DNA of 64,000 nt from Isoetes taiwanensis (GCA_021234155.1 JAJEKV010000024.1:14856913-14920912); one strand, 5' to 3'. Positions 23,181-36,836 are shown, numbered from the stretch's first letter. Notes: generated by a model not told the origin, from the letters alone. A program made the numbers and translations.

Positions 23181-26100
23181 TGACTTGATGCTGTCCTCAG
23201 CATCATGCGTCTCCCCACCTTGGAACCCTGCATATCCTGCAATCACATTTAATATACATACAATTTTATAATGCAATTACTTCAAGGTAATATTTTAATT
23301 AATCATAAAATATCCTTGTATAATATCGTACTATGGTGAGAGGCTATTTCGTCCTCTACTTCATCATCTATTATTCACAAAAATTTTATGGCTTATACCA
23401 TTATCTATACAAGAATTTATCGTGGCGGCTGTCGCCGCCACTAGTTTGTACTTTTTAGTGGATGCGTATGTATGCAAGAGATAATTGTTTTGAAATGCAA
23501 ATGAAAGAGGAATAGATAAATATATATTGGGGCACATCTTTGTAGAAAGTCTAGGCTGATTTTAAGCTAGCTATTTACAATCAATAGGATTGGTTCCTGG
23601 AAAAAAATCTTTTGCCTTTGTCTATTCCTGTACTCAATTAGATGATGAAGACGTAGAAAACTTGAGGAGCTCCTATTGCTTTTTGTATCTAAGTGGTAGC
23701 CTTTCAATTAGGTTGAAGCTTCCATCCATCCAATGTAAACTACACAACGTACAATATGAATCAACAACAAAATTGTAATGGAACATTGTAGGAAGGATAA
23801 AACTATGATGTTGAAACTTCATTCTAACACAAGTACTCCTAGGTATGTTACACCATGCAAAGCCTTTTTGTACAAAGAGTTATTTTAAAGAAGAATTATG
23901 GATAAACAACGAGAAGATCCAAATATTAAGGTAATATTATTGGTGCAACCATGCCTTCCCTTACAGTTGTAAACGTAAATGTAATAGATTCAACTGCACT
24001 ATCGACAATATGTTGCTCATCTTACAATGGACTGCATATTGTTGTTCTACTGCAAGACGTATGAAGGTCAAAACTTTGTATCAAAACGATATTCAACATC
24101 TCTAAAGAATCAAGAAACCCAAAGTTTAAATCAAGCTTCAAACAAAGCTCTCTATTTGCTTATATTTCAGTTATGTTCAATTACAAAATTCAATGTCTTA
24201 GCCCATCTACATAACAAACTCAAAATATCAGTTGCTTCTATACTTTTACCATCAGACAGACTATATAGCAAAAGACCATTTTGGATTGAGCATATTAAGA
24301 TGATCATTTCAAACTTTCAAAAGATGCAGTAAGCAAGGGTCACTCCTTTTCAAAATCTCTTCATGTTTTTTGCTACTTCAGCTTGAGTCATCTAGACCGG
24401 TCTTGAATTTAGATTGTGCTTCATAAATTGTGTATGAATATTGAACTCGGAAGCTTGAAGACAAACATGATCGGCTCAACAAACTTACTAAATACACAAG
24501 GAAACATATAATTGTCAGTCAGGTGACATACACAACCTATATAACATAGATTCTGCATCCACTTCCACAAATCCAGCTTGTAGACCTTTGAATATGTAAC
24601 TATTTTTTTTTTGCAAGAATAATTGTGAATCATGATCCCTACCAAAAAGAATGGTAACTTAATGCGATTACAAACTGCATTGTACAAACCTGTAGTGAGT
24701 CATTCATGTAATAATGATTAGATAACTTAAAATATCTTAAACAAATATCTATATTTTTGATGATGAGATAACTTAAAATATCTTAAACAAATACCTGTAT
24801 TTAAAGCCATAAATAATCGACATCTCGGACAAAAAATCAATCAAGAACATGTCCCTATTTTTGTTGGCATCGCAGCATCAATATTGAAAAAAAGTGTTTA
24901 AATGGCAAGTAGTCTCCGACTTCAAAATTAGATAAGTTGCTGCTTTTCATAGTTAGTAAGTATATAAAATGGGAAAACTATCTCATGGAAGTTCGCATCA
25001 TATCTACATAGTTAGTAAGTATATAAAATGGGAAAACTATCTCATGGAAGTTCACATCATATCTAGAAAGAGAAGGATCAGAAACTAAAGATTAAGCCTG
25101 ACGTTTCCACTATGTAATAATTGATTCTTGCCATCAAATAAAAACATGCTTAGGCTCGATAATAAGGAAAACTAGGAAGTGGGTACAAAATTGCCTGTCA
25201 GAGGACAGTTGCAACTGCCAAAGCACAATCACAACCTGTAACTATGTGTCGCCAGCTTACATCATAATAGGATTATTCCAAGCGTTAAAATGAAAGCATT
25301 GCTAGGTTTTGTTGCTCCACTTTCTTCTTGCACTGTTGCATCATGTCTGTAAAGGAGCCCTGCATTACACTCAACATGAACATGGTACAGGGCCCTTCAA
25401 ATAATAAGAACATAATCACGTTTGTTAGGGTACTCCCGGCATGCAGTCGTACAAAAGTAGGTGCTTCGTTCTAATATATCACCGTTGTATGTATCTCCAT
25501 AAACCTTGTATATATCTCCATAACCCTGCCAGTAATTGTCTCCAAAAGTATGCCACACCATAATTTTTATTGTCTTGAAAAGCATATATCCTGGGCCAAA
25601 AATCACTGGCATTAACTAACCTGTGTGTCCACAGAGTCCGGAAAAACGGCTTGGCAAGCTGCTGTCTGCAAGGATATATGGAACTGATTGAATTGCTAAA
25701 AAGGCAAAGGATTTGCCATAGACCTCAGCAAGGATTTGGAATATAATAATCTATGCCAGAAGCTTACGGAACAAAATTGAAGAGCGATTTTGCGGATTTG
25801 GGAACTGCATCTTAGTAAGATTCTGGAGCCTGCTTCTAGAAGCCCTGTTGAAGCTCTTGTTTGATGATTTTGAGGGTAATCTTCAAAATACTACAGTGTT
25901 GGGTCTATTCAGATGCCTCTGCAGATCTTCTCTTCTACATGCTTGTTGTATCCATTTTTGAAGCTGTTTTTGGCATCAATCGTGTAAGGCCCAAAGCTGG
26001 GTTATCTGTTTTGGCATCGATTTACCTCAGATCCCTGTAATATGGAAACAGCCGGTCATTTCCCTGCAAGGCAATATGTGCGCATGACCGATGTTGGCCA

Positions 26101-26893
26101 ATCAACTTAAACCTTAAGCTATTTTGCCATGTACATTACCAATTCGTAAATCCTTGTATTCTAGAATGCAGGAAAATAGTTTACAGACCATACCGACCAA
26201 AAGTGAAGCCCTGATTTTCAAGCTTAGAAATGACAACTACAACGCTGGATTGAAATACTGAAGTATCGGAAGGAAATCTATGGCGCATCAGAAATATCAG
26301 AAGGAAAACAGGGACAACCAAGTTTAGCGATATCTGAACAGCATCGAATCCCTTACCGTCAGCGGCTACAAATGGAAGCTTCGGAGGCTTTCTACACCCT
26401 TCAAACAGCAGCCTGGAAAAACCTTCTGAACGCCTGTCGCCTGCCCTTCCTCTTTTATATTGCGGCAAGAAGATTCCAGAAATCGCTACGAGGTTCTTGA
26501 ACACGCTGGAGTAATGGTCGAATCTTCTAGAAAGCACTAAGATACTTCTAGCATGCACTACGTGTCTAGTTCTAAAAGGTGGCATTCTCCCTGAAATTTT
26601 AAGAATTACACGTGGACATCTCTTATCACAAAACTTTCTATAAGAAATTAGATACTCAAGCTGCCCCCTTAGTCTCCATATTGCAATTATATATTAGAGA
26701 TATAATAATAAAGTCGTTTTATGATAGTCTGTGCGCAATCTTGCGCGTTGAATTTTTTTAAATTACTTTTATCCCTTCGATCTATCTGCGGTAGACAGTT
26801 TTTTTTTCTCTCTTTTGACCCCTCTCACGGCTCCTGGAGTCGGACCCCTCTTTGCAGGCAGAGCTTGAGCTTGGATCACGAAGCAATAATCTA
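23181..26893. other. Non-coding stretch with short tandem duplications
   Basis: The first 60-80 bases are probably the last internal bases of the retrotransposon. Beyond that no pol sequence is found, so the element body is deleted. A 58-bp unit is duplicated at 24948-25063, and a shorter duplication containing AGATAACTTAAAATATC lies at 24719-24803. No supported gene is present; the 134-codon minus frame at 26181-26585 matches nothing I recognise. Confidence 0.4.
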
Positions 26894-28877
26894 CATTCTT
26901 GGTAAATACATAACTTGCTCCTGCATGTGCAAATTGCTTTTTTCATGCCTAAAATTTTCATGCCGGAGCCCTCATTTCACCCTCTGTGCCTCATTTTCTT
27001 CTATTCAATACCTTTTTCGAGTCTAGAAATGGAAGGTATTCAAATGAAAGAGAAGGGGCTTTATATATACGAAACTGTTTTGGCAGAGTTTGTTGGTTGT
27101 TGTGGATGTGGATTATCGATTCCAGCTTATTTTTAGTATCCTTAGGTGGTTTCTAAGCATGCAATCGCTTTCATCGGTTTAAAGATGATTCAAAGCAAGT
27201 CCTTTTTTTCCCTTTCTGCATTGCAGCATGTCACGATTGCTCAAGATCTTGGCATAGAATTTGTCGATATAGCATGTTTGATTCAAAGTATATTTGAACG
27301 ACCTTAGAAATACTGGTCTTCTTTTTTGACTGGATGCATTCGACTAGATGCGTGGAGCTCAAAGCATGCCCAATGTATTATCTTAGCTTTGTATTCCATA
27401 TTTTTGTATATTACAATTTTCTTATCATCTCTGAATGTCATCTTTAGGTGCAAGATCTACTCTGAATGTCGTCTTCAGGTTCAAGTTTGATTGCTTTACA
27501 AGTAATAGTCAAGGATAAATGGCGTGCTTACACTAATTCATGCTCATTTATTTCTGAAGAAATGTGAAGTCATTGCCAGGAAGTGGTCCTATTGTAAGTA
27601 GTTGCATCCCTTTGCCTCAACCTGATTTTGAAGCTATTGCAAGTACAGTGTGAATCATGTATCTGTGTAAACATCAAATTTGTTCAATTCACATTATCGC
27701 TCTTAGACTTTTAGATAAAACATATAATTTCCACTATTGAATGGCATTGATTTGGGTCCACATTGATTCCATGAACAAGGCCGCAGATTTGATTTTGTTT
27801 GAGATACCCTAATGAGTGATGCTTTAGGGGCCGTATGTTTTCCATTTACACATAAATCACCCAAAAGACTATCCTGCTATATGTATAAAAGGGCATTCTT
27901 GGTAAATACATAACTTGCTCCTGCATGTGCAAATTGCTTTTTTCATGCCTAAAATTTTCATGCCGGAGCCCTCATTTCACCCTCTATGCCTCATTTTCTT
28001 CATTCAATACCTTTTTCGAGTCTAGAAATGGAGAAGGGGCTTTATATATACGAAGCTGTTTTGGCAGAGTTTGTTGGTTGTTGTGGATGTGGATTATCGA
28101 TTCCAGCTTATTTTTAGTATCCTTAGGTGGTTTCTAAGCATGCAATCGCTTTCATCGGTTTAAAGATGATTCAAAGCAAGTCCTTTTTTTCCCTTTCTGC
28201 ATTGCAGCATGTCACGATTGCTCAAGATCTTGGCATAGAATTTGTCGATATAGCATGTTTGATTCAAAGTATATTTGAACGACCTTAGAAATACTGGTCT
28301 TCTTTTTTGACTGGATGCATTCGACTAGATGCGTGGAGCTCAAAGCATGCCCAAGGTATTATCTTAGCTTTGTATTCCATATTTTTGTATATTACAATTT
28401 TCTTATCATCTCTGAATGTCATCTTTAGGTGCAAGATCTACTCTGAATGTCGTCTTCAGGTTCAAGTTTGATTGCTTTACAAGTAATAGTCAAGGATAAA
28501 TGGCGTGCTTACACTAATTCATGCTCATTTATTTCTGAAGAAATGTGAAGTCATTGCCAGGAAGCGGTCCTATTGTAAGTAGTTGCATCCCTTTGCCATC
28601 AACCTCGATTTTGAAGCTATTGCAAGTACAATTGTGAATCATGTATCTGTGTAAACATCAAATTTGTTCAATTCACATTATCGCTCTTAGACTTTTAGAT
28701 AAAACATATAATTTCCACTACTGAATGGCATTGATTTGGGTCCACATTGATTCCATGAACAAGGCCGCAGATTTGATTTTGTTTGAGATACCCTAATGAG
28801 TGATGCTTTAGGGGCCGTATGTTTTCCATTTACACATAAATCACCCAAAAGACTATCCTGCTATATGTATAAAAGGG
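26894..28877. repeat. 1-kb direct tandem duplication
   Basis: The segment starting CATTCTTGGTAAATACATAAC at 26894 recurs at 27894, exactly 1,000 bases later. Both copies end in CTATATGTATAAAAGGG (27893 and 28877). Copy 2 lacks an 18-bp piece present in copy 1 near 27030-27047 and otherwise differs at few positions. The near identity indicates a recent event. No convincing gene lies in the unit; it has runs of T, intron-like sequence and short frames only. Confidence 0.85.
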
Positions 28878-29814
28878 CTTCTTATTCACGTTTGAGTTCA
28901 ACATTCATGCTTTCGGCAAGAGGTTGAATTAACTATTAAGTTCTGCACAGGTAAAAGATGCAGATTTTGCCATTCATTTTTCATGACTTCTAGCTATTGT
29001 AAGGGTTTGATATGTGAAGTATGCATCATAAAGAAGATGATGAAGGACTTAGGATGGGATATTCTTGGCATATGACAAGATCCTAATTATAAGCGATACT
29101 AATGTTGCAGACAGATGAGAGATCCGTTGGAGATGCATAATACGTTCTATATGATCATGAGAAGTTGAGACAACATTAATCAAGATCATGTAATGTTTGC
29201 AGAATTTCTTATGTCAGTTAAAGGTATGGCTTCTTCTGACAGGGCCAATAAGAATAAAAGTACTTTTACCTTGCTGGCTATGATGTGAAATGCCATTATA
29301 ATACATGCAAGTTTAAATATCATATGTATGTTGCTGCTCTTCCAGGGGATTGCATTTCTTTCCTTTCTTTGTGTATAGGCCAACCTCATAGAGGCAAAAT
29401 AACGTGCTATATCATATCATACGTTCTCAAGCATTTCTTTCCACCGACAAAGGTAAATGCATTTTTTATAATTAGTCCCTATGCTCCTGATGTTGACACC
29501 TCCAAGATCTAGGAAATGGGTGCAGTAATCTGCAGGGTAAAAATTGCAAGGATGGTTAAACAGCAGGCACGAGGCATGTAAAGTCAGGAAAGATTCTTAA
29601 ATTGTGAGAATGTAAGTCAGTCCTGTCCAGTTCAAGTTATTTCACACCAAAAGAACAGCTATGTCCTCATGATAAGAATGGCTCCTATCTTCTGCTCTCT
29701 CTCACTTAAGTTACAGTGCATTCTCTATCATCTGATTTGCCATATTATGAACTTCATTTCCAACTTTCTTGCTAAATTTCAACATGGCCTGGAGTGCAGT
29801 CGTCAGTAAGCCCT
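28878..29814. other. Non-coding stretch
   Basis: No supported gene. It could include intron or upstream sequence of the pseudogene that follows, since splice-like CAG sites occur near 29800, but no exon was recognised. Confidence 0.35.
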
Positions 29815-30336
29815 CTGAAACGTGAAGAAGCTGATAATTGCTTTTTTGAAGCGAAATACTTGACTGAAGCAGCACAGGCATATGGGAAAGCAGGCAATGT
29901 ACAGAAATATTTGAGCCTTTGTGAACACGGGAAACTCTGGGAAAAAGGTTGTGCATTTATTCAACTATGGCAAGAGTAGTCAGCAGATAATTAAGTCTCA
30001 CATGAGGTCCAAAAACTGTCAAGGCAGGAGATGGAATCCCTGGAAAGCATAAAATTAGGGTACTTGAAGAACCCAGCTTTATACTACCACGAGAAGAAAG
30101 ATGGTAAAATCCATGATGAAGTATATACATATGTTTGTGGACATCTAAGAAAAAGAAATTTTTAAGGAGAGATTATTAATGAACTTCTGCAAGTAGAGAT
30201 TAGTTCGAAATACTATGGAGAAGCAGCGGAGGTCGCAGAACAAATGGGAAATTTAAAGCTTGTTGCAGAGATGATAGAAAAGGCAGGATTTGAATATCCT
30301 AAGGCATGTTTGGCTAGAGATGCTTTGGGGCGGTGA
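29815..30336 (+). pseudogene. TRANK1-like (TPR/UvrD-type helicase) C-terminal fragment
   Basis: One plus-strand frame reads through the region with motifs typical of the C-terminal helical repeats of plant TRANK1-like proteins (TPR and ankyrin repeat-containing, UvrD-like helicase): EADNCFFEAKYLTEAAQAY, LCEHGKLWEKG, then NPALYYHEKKDGK, VEISSKYYGEAAEVAEQ and MIEKAGFE. The frame is interrupted by stops at 29977, 29992 and 30163 and ends at 30334, yet similarity continues in the same frame across them. It is therefore a fragment disabled mainly by point changes. Helicase and ankyrin parts were not found. Family recognition is from memory of the motif order. Confidence 0.55.
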
Positions 30337-32024
30337 TAATAAGGGTTGGCCTTTACGAGCTTGTAGTGATGTGCCGATCTTGAATGGGCTAAATGCCTGG
30401 CTGTTGGTGAGCCAAATTTGCAAAATGAAATTGAAGTTCTTGAAATATCCGATGTTATTTTGGCCCTGATCTTAGGAAAATGGAAAATTTCTAGACAATC
30501 ATCTTACACGGTAGATTTTAAAGAATATTTGTTGAGCTACAGACTGAGATTGTATAACCACCTTTTCCACAAAAAGTGTCTAGCACATTTAAGGTATGTG
30601 CACTACGGGAGGATCCCTTTGCATGGTTACTTCTTTAGCATGAGAGATTTTGTAATTTTATTATAAGGGCCCTCAATTGCATTAGTATAAATGCCTGAAG
30701 TGATGTCATTTTTGTGTAGGATGGAGAAGAGGAGCAAGGCATGGTGCATTTCTTGCTTTGATACAACTCTCATTCTTAAGACATTTTGCACACTAGCATT
30801 CTTGTTTTATATAAGTAGCAGGCTGAGCCTATTAGTCGTTTGATTAGTTGTGGACGTGTTAGTGAAAAGTTGGCAATTCTAATGTCAAGTTCTTGATGCA
30901 ATGAACAGAATTATTTATCCTCATTGACGGGACAAGTTGACACAAATGTGATCTTGACAAAGGAATGTGGATTATAAGAGGGCTCGCCATTTTGCAGCTA
31001 TTAAGGATCCAACTTTGTCTAAATGTATAGAATTGATTTTCTTCCAATACATCTCTAATATTCAAGGCAAATGTGCACTTTTATAAGCTCCACACTGTTA
31101 CGATTTGGACTCATATATTATGTTGGGTTGTCTTCAACAACCTTCGACCAAAAAACTTTATTTCTAGACTAGACCTGTATCAGAAATCAAGCTTTATTAT
31201 GCTACAAGACGTATATTACTAATTGCATTTATCAATTATGTAATTGATTTTGACACAACATGCATGGTATGACTTAAGACATTTTGCACACTAGCATTTA
31301 TGGCATTTGGGTAGAACGATTTCTGGCACAACTAAGTTGTACTCTGCTATGGATTGTAACATGCATATGAAGGTTAGACCTCGATGTGCTATAGCTTACA
31401 CATATAGCAACTGTAAAGCACAAATGAATTATTCTAATAATAATATGTTTAATTAGAAGACTTGCCTCATATGTTGTATTCCTTAAACTCAAAAAACAAT
31501 TACTGTATAAGGAGAATTTTAAACTTTCATTTTAACAAACGATCATATATATAGCAATTAACACTCTTAACCATATCTTTATTAACTTTGGAATTTAATC
31601 CCAAAGAAAAGCCCAGCAACGCCTCTACTGGCCTGCAGGTCCAACACTACGTCAGTACACATTTAATTAATATAAGGGTTGGTTATTAGGGAACCACCCA
31701 TTAAATACAATTGTATGAATGCAAGGCATATCTCCTGGCGTAGGAAGATTATGTTTCTTCCATCGTGGCCGTGGAGACAGCGCCCTATCATACCTAGGAT
31801 GCTCACTCATGCCTGCACCTTTAGTTGTCTTTGGTGTGGAGGATAGTGTCCTTCCTGTATTTGGGCGTGAAGGATAGGGTCCTCCCCGTAATAGGCATTG
31901 ACCAAAGGTGCTTTCCTATCAATGCATACCTGAATGACCTCCTTTCTCTCGAGGTCGTCTACTTCCGGGGGACGGAAGTAGACTTTTTAATCTACCTTCC
32001 ACTCACCTATCGAGTCGATGTCGA
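30337..32024. other. Non-coding stretch
   Basis: Sequence to about 30660 may be more of the TRANK1-like pseudogene (an 82-codon frame at 30418-30666), but similarity is not clear. The rest shows no supported feature. AT-rich sequence with two copies of AGACATTTTGCACACTAGCAT (about 30777 and 31277) is present. The retrotransposon's 3' LTR was expected below 32025 but could not be delimited. Confidence 0.35.
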
Positions 32025-32444
32025 CTACTTCGGTGACGAGCCGACCCTTGCATTGCTCCATGAATTCGGGGTACTACTTCTCCAAATCTGATTGTAGTAC
32101 CACGTAGCGTCCTCCACAGGTAAGTGCATCCATTTCACAAGGTATTGGAGAAATTTGGATCTTCTTGTCTTCTTATAAGCCCTGTCAAGAAGAACCTCAG
32201 GGACGATTTCAAGCTGATCGTCCGGCATTTCCAGTAACTCGTTTGTCTCCAATACTTCCTCTGGATTAGGAGTGTGTTTCTTTAGGAGACTTACGTGGAA
32301 GACCCTATGGATTTTTAGATGCGCTGGCAGGTCCAACTTGTAGGATTGGGTACCTACTCTTTTGGTAATCCTGAAGGGTCCAGCCCATCTTGGAGCAAGC
32401 TTCTTCCAATTGCCGATGCGGAGCTTACCTTGATCTTCAACCAC
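32025..32444 (-). pseudogene. Integrase C-terminus with chromodomain
   Basis: The segment opens with the integrase GPFRITKRVG...YKLDLP...IHRVFHVSLLKK block and ends in a chromodomain-like motif, FLQYLVKWMHLPVEDATW, in which the aromatic and Trp positions fit the family. Such chromodomains direct chromovirus integration toward particular chromatin. The tail past the tryptophan is altered, and the upstream join to integrase is frameshifted. Confidence 0.75.
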
Positions 32445-32604
32445 ACCTTGTCTCCACCTGAAATTCTCTTACTGTCCTATGCTTGTCGGCGATGCTTTTC
32501 TGCCTACTTCTCGCTGCTAGGAGGTATCCTCTTACTTCCTCCACCAACTCTTGCATCTCCGAAAGCATTTGCTGGGAGACTTCTACCTTGGACACTGGAT
32601 TGTG

Positions 32605-33534
32605 CTAAGTATCTGGGGTAAGACACCGATACCCATAATTGATCATAAAAGGCGACATCTGCGATGACTCCTGCTTGGTACTGTTGTAGGCGAACTCTAC
32701 TAAGTGGATGAAATCATCCCACTTAGATTGCTTGTTCCAAACATAGCTTCTTAACATATCTTCGATGATCCTATTGGTTTGCTCCGTCTGACCATCTGTT
32801 TGTGGATGATATGCCGTGCTCATGGAGAGCTTCGTCTGGATGGTGGTAAATAGGTCCTGCCAAAAAGCACTCATGAATTTAGAGTCCCTATCCGAGATTA
32901 TCTCCCTCGGCATGCCGTGGAGTCTAAAAATCTCCTTAGTAAATAGGACGGCAATATCCAATGCTGTGTCAGTTGTCCTGCACGGCACAAAGTGTGCCAT
33001 CTTCGACAACTTATCGACTACCACCATCAGGGCATCCTTGCCTCTTGCTGTTCTTGGAAGCCCTGTAATGAAGTCCATGCTAATAATCTCCCACTTAGCA
33101 TTTGGCACTGGCAAAGGCTCCAAGGCTCCTGGGGTTCGAAGTTGCTCCGCCTTTGTTTGCTGGCATATCTGGCACCCACGAATGTACCTTGCTATCTGTT
33201 TCTTCATGCCGGGCCAGAAGTAGCTGCTTCTAATCTTGAAGTATGTCTTCATAAACCCTGCATGCCCTGCTATGGGACTATTGTGTGTATCATGGAGGAT
33301 TAGCTTCCTTACTTCTGAAGATTCGGGTACACACAATTTGTTTTTATGGTATAGCAAGTTACCCTCTTTCTTAAAGTGCTTGAACATCTCTCTTTCCTTA
33401 TCAGTCCTGGCCTCCTTACAAAGACTTGCCCAAACTTCTTTAAAATCGGGATCTGTTGGCAAGGTTTCTTCGATCTTGTTGCCATACTCACTTGTGAGCG
33501 TTGATATGGCATTACAGTGCATCCTCATCTTCAA
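32605..33534 (-). pseudogene. Integrase (H2C2 zinc finger and catalytic core)
   Basis: Integrase inserts the cDNA copy. The frame shows the N-terminal zinc-binding HDTH...GHAG and CQICQQ, then the core with SMDFITGLP (first Asp), ISDRDSKF (second Asp) and the catalytic Glu in TDGQTEQTNR. Core residues are all present. The frame ends at a stop before the chromodomain segment, so the polyprotein is interrupted. Confidence 0.85.
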
Positions 33535-33781
33535 TGGCTTCCTAGAAAGTGCATCTGCAACCAGTTGAGCTTACCTGGCTTATAAATTATCTCGAAGTCA
33601 TATTCTTCAAGGAATTCCATCTACCTCCTTTGCCTCAAATTGAGGAGTGGTTGAGTGAAAATATATTGGAGACTTTGATGATCGGTGTCCAATTGGAACT
33701 TTCTTCCCAAGAGATAGTGTTTCCAAATTCTTAATGCGATCTTACAATAGCCAGAAGCTCCTGATCATGCGTTGGGTAGCG

Positions 33782-34657
33782 CTATTCCGCATCATTCATC
33801 TTCTTCGAATCATAGGCCACTACCCTTTCCTCTTGCATGAGGACTGCACCTGTTGCTATCCTGCTAGCGTCTGTCGCCACAAGCTTGTCTTTGGCCGGAT
33901 CTGGTAAGACCAACACTGGCACAATCGTCAATGCTTCCTTCAATGTGTCAAAAGCTTTCTGGGCCTTGCTTTGCCAATGAGTTGCCCAATCCTTTATCTT
34001 GCCTGCTTTGGTGAGGTCCGTCAATGGTGCTGCTACCTTGGCAAAGTTCTTGACGAACCTTCTATAATAACCTGCTAGGCCGAGGAAGCTCCTCACTTCA
34101 TGCATGTTTTTCGGTGCCGGCCAATCAATCACTGCTTCGATCTTCGCAGGGTCTGTGGAGATGCCTTCTGCTGTGATCACATGCCCTAAATACTCCACTC
34201 TTTCTGTTGTGAAGTGGCACTTGGATAGCTTCGCAAAGAGTTGATGCCTTCTTAGCTTTTCAAGCACCTTTCTTAAGTGCTGGGCATGCTCCTCTAGGGA
34301 CTTACTGTAAACTATAATATCATCAAAGAAGACTATGATGAAAGAGTCTAGGAATTCACCGAACACGTCGTTCATGAGCCTCATGAAAGTTGCTGGAGCA
34401 TTCGACAAACCGAATGGCATCACCGTGAACTCGTAGTGTCCATATCTTGTCCTGAATGCTGTCTTGTGGATGTCCTCTTCTTTGATTCTTATCTGATGAT
34501 ACCCTGACCTCAAGTCTATCTTGGAAAAGATCTTCGCTCCTTGCAATTGGTCCATTAGATTATCTGACCTAGGCAAAGCATACTTGTTCTTGATGGTGTG
34601 CTTATTCAATTGACGATAGTCAATGCACATCCTAAGGCTTCCATCCTTCTTCTTCAC
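33782..34657 (-). pseudogene. Gypsy reverse transcriptase
   Basis: The polymerase region begins [17 protein letters not shown] and includes [11 protein letters not shown] (catalytic Asp), [28 protein letters not shown] (catalytic Asp pair) and [11 protein letters not shown]. It runs into the start of RNase H ([18 protein letters not shown]). The active-site residues are intact, but the frame is separated from gag-protease by a shift near 34.67 kb and RNase H is broken downstream. Confidence 0.85.
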
Positions 34658-36836
34658 AATAAAGATAGGCGCTCCAAAAGGAGAGACATTAGGTCTAGCA
34701 ATTCTTGCAGTTGCTTCTTCAATTCCGTCAACTCATCGGTCGACATTCTGTAGGGCGCCTTGCTTATTGGCTTAGTCCCTGGCTCAAGTGCTATTTCACA
34801 CTCGACTCCTCTGTAAGGTGGAAGTTGCTTAATTTCATCAGGAAATAAGTCATGGAATTCCTTCACCAACTTTGCTATCGGCTTACTCAATGCTTTGGCC
34901 TCTTTCTCTTCTTTTGTCTCTTGGTCGTCTACCTCAAGTTTAAGGAGATAGGCCACTTGCTCCTTCCTTATGCACTTCAGCAATTTCTCACTAGACATGC
35001 ATTGCATAATTGGGGTGACTTCTTTACCTATTATCTCAATGATTTTGCCTTCTGGTGTTGTTAAGGTCACCTTCCGCTTCCCACAATCAATTGCCGATCC
35101 TGCTGGTCCAAGGTATTCCATGCCTATGATCAAGTCATACTTGCCGATGTTCATCACTTCAGCTCCCAGTGCTATCTTGATTCCTGGCAAGTCTACGTTG
35201 AAGTTGATCCCCTTCCCTGCTGTGTGTCGGACTGCTCCACTAGCCAAGACAACTGGCCTAGGCTTGGACTTCAAGGACTTCAGCTTCAACATATGCACCA
35301 TCATTGGAGAAGCAAAATTATGGGTGCTCCCTGTATCTATCAAGACTATGAAAGATTTTTCTTTGGCTTTCCCAGTTGTTGAAATAACTTGATGCTGACT
35401 CTTAGTGTTCTCAGTGTCAATGGCAACAAAAATATGGCACTCACCCTGGATATAGTCTGGTGCATCGTCCTCGTCAGCATCCGTTGGTGTCTCCCATCCC
35501 ATCTCCGCTAATGCCGCGTTCATCACCAAGGGGCAGTTGTTTGTCCTATGCCCTGGCTGGAAGCACCTAAAGCACAGCTGCTTTTCTATATACTCCTGCT
35601 TCTTCTCTTTGAGAATGGATTGCAAAAACTGCTTCACTGCTTTGGAATAGTTGGACCCCCCTCCTTGCTCTTTGAAGGTCACCCGCTTCTTATCCTGCTT
35701 ACCAAGGTTTGCATTGCCCTGGTTCCCGTAATTAGCATTGTATTGAGGCCTGCTAGCTGCTGGGCTCGCCGATCTTGGGCTATAGCCTCTTGTGCCCTTT
35801 CCCTTATCCTGGTAATACTGCCGCCTTGGTGCATGTTCTTGGGGTCCGGTTCCCTGCAGGCTGACTGCTTTGGATTCTGCTTCTGAGACCGTCCTAGGGT
35901 TGATTGTTCTTACTAGCTTCCGGATCTCCTCGTTCAACCCTTCTATGTAACCCTCTACTGTGTGCCTTTCACTCAACTTCGGCACATAAAGCCTTAGTCT
36001 CATGAATTCTTCCGTGTACTTCTGAACTGATTTGTTGCCTTGCTGCAACCTGTAAAACTGCTGCATCATGTGATACTTATGTTCTCTTGGCACGTAATGA
36101 CGCTTGAATGCCTTAGCAAACTTCTTGAACCTGCAACTGTCTCTGCTTAGCCCATGTGCTTTGGAGTAGCCTCTCAACCAAATCCTGGTGGCTCCCTTCA
36201 AGTTGGCTGTAGCTACTCTGCCTTTGTCCTTGTCCTTCATGCCATAGGCATTTCCATACTCCCTCATCTCGTCCAACCATGCTTCTGCTTCCATTCTGGA
36301 CCTGCCACCCCCTGAAAATTGCTCCAACTTTCTTGCTTTCCAGACATTGCTAAGCGCGGAGTCAACCTTCTTCTAGTAGTCAGATTGTGTCCTACCCCTA
36401 TCATGGTTTGGACCCTCCCAGCGGTCCTGCCTCTCTTCCTCCTGCTCTTCCGATCTGGAGTCCGAGTCTGAGCTGGAGTCGGAGGACCCCGAGCTAGGAG
36501 ATCCTCTTCTCCGGCTTCTCTTCCTTTGTTGCACTGTTCGGCCGGCTGGACATTTTGATCCTGCCCTCCTGTTGCTGCTCCTGCCAGCAATGCCCTTATC
36601 TCATGAATGTCGGACCTAATCTGGGATAGCTCTTCCTCTGGTGTTGCTGCGTCAAACTCTTGGTACAGATTTCTTGGCTGGAAACGCCTTGGTGGAGTAC
36701 GCTCTTGTTCACGTTGTCTCTGTTCATCAACATTTCTAGGTACTCTAGCTGCATGCACATTAGATTGAACTCTGATCATTAGTTCCTTGTTTTGGTTGTT
36801 GCATTGGTTTGTTTGATGATGCAATTGAGGGGACAA
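34654..36836 (-). pseudogene. Gag and aspartic protease, frameshifted
   Basis: Gag packages element RNA and the protease processes the polyprotein. Two overlapping frames (36836-36264 and 36327-34654) cover it. The first is a charged N-terminal region (RIRSDIHEIRAL type helix). The second carries the gag core (WLDEMREY, WLRGYSKAH, QQFYRLQQGNKSVQKY), a CCHC zinc knuckle CFRCFQPGHRTNNC and a protease active site LIDTGSTHNF near 35.35 kb. The gag frame break is near 36.3 kb. Confidence 0.85.

Larger units (their letters stand above)
32025..36836 (-). mobile_element. Ty3/gypsy chromovirus, decayed
   Basis: Minus-strand order is gag, zinc knuckle, protease, reverse transcriptase, RNase H (degenerate), integrase, chromodomain, which is the gypsy order with a chromodomain at the integrase end. 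Frames break within gag (about 36300), between protease and reverse transcriptase (about 34660-34690), across RNase H (33540-33780) and after integrase (32605). No LTR pair was delimited, so the element is probably truncated or its LTRs are too diverged to see. Confidence 0.85.
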
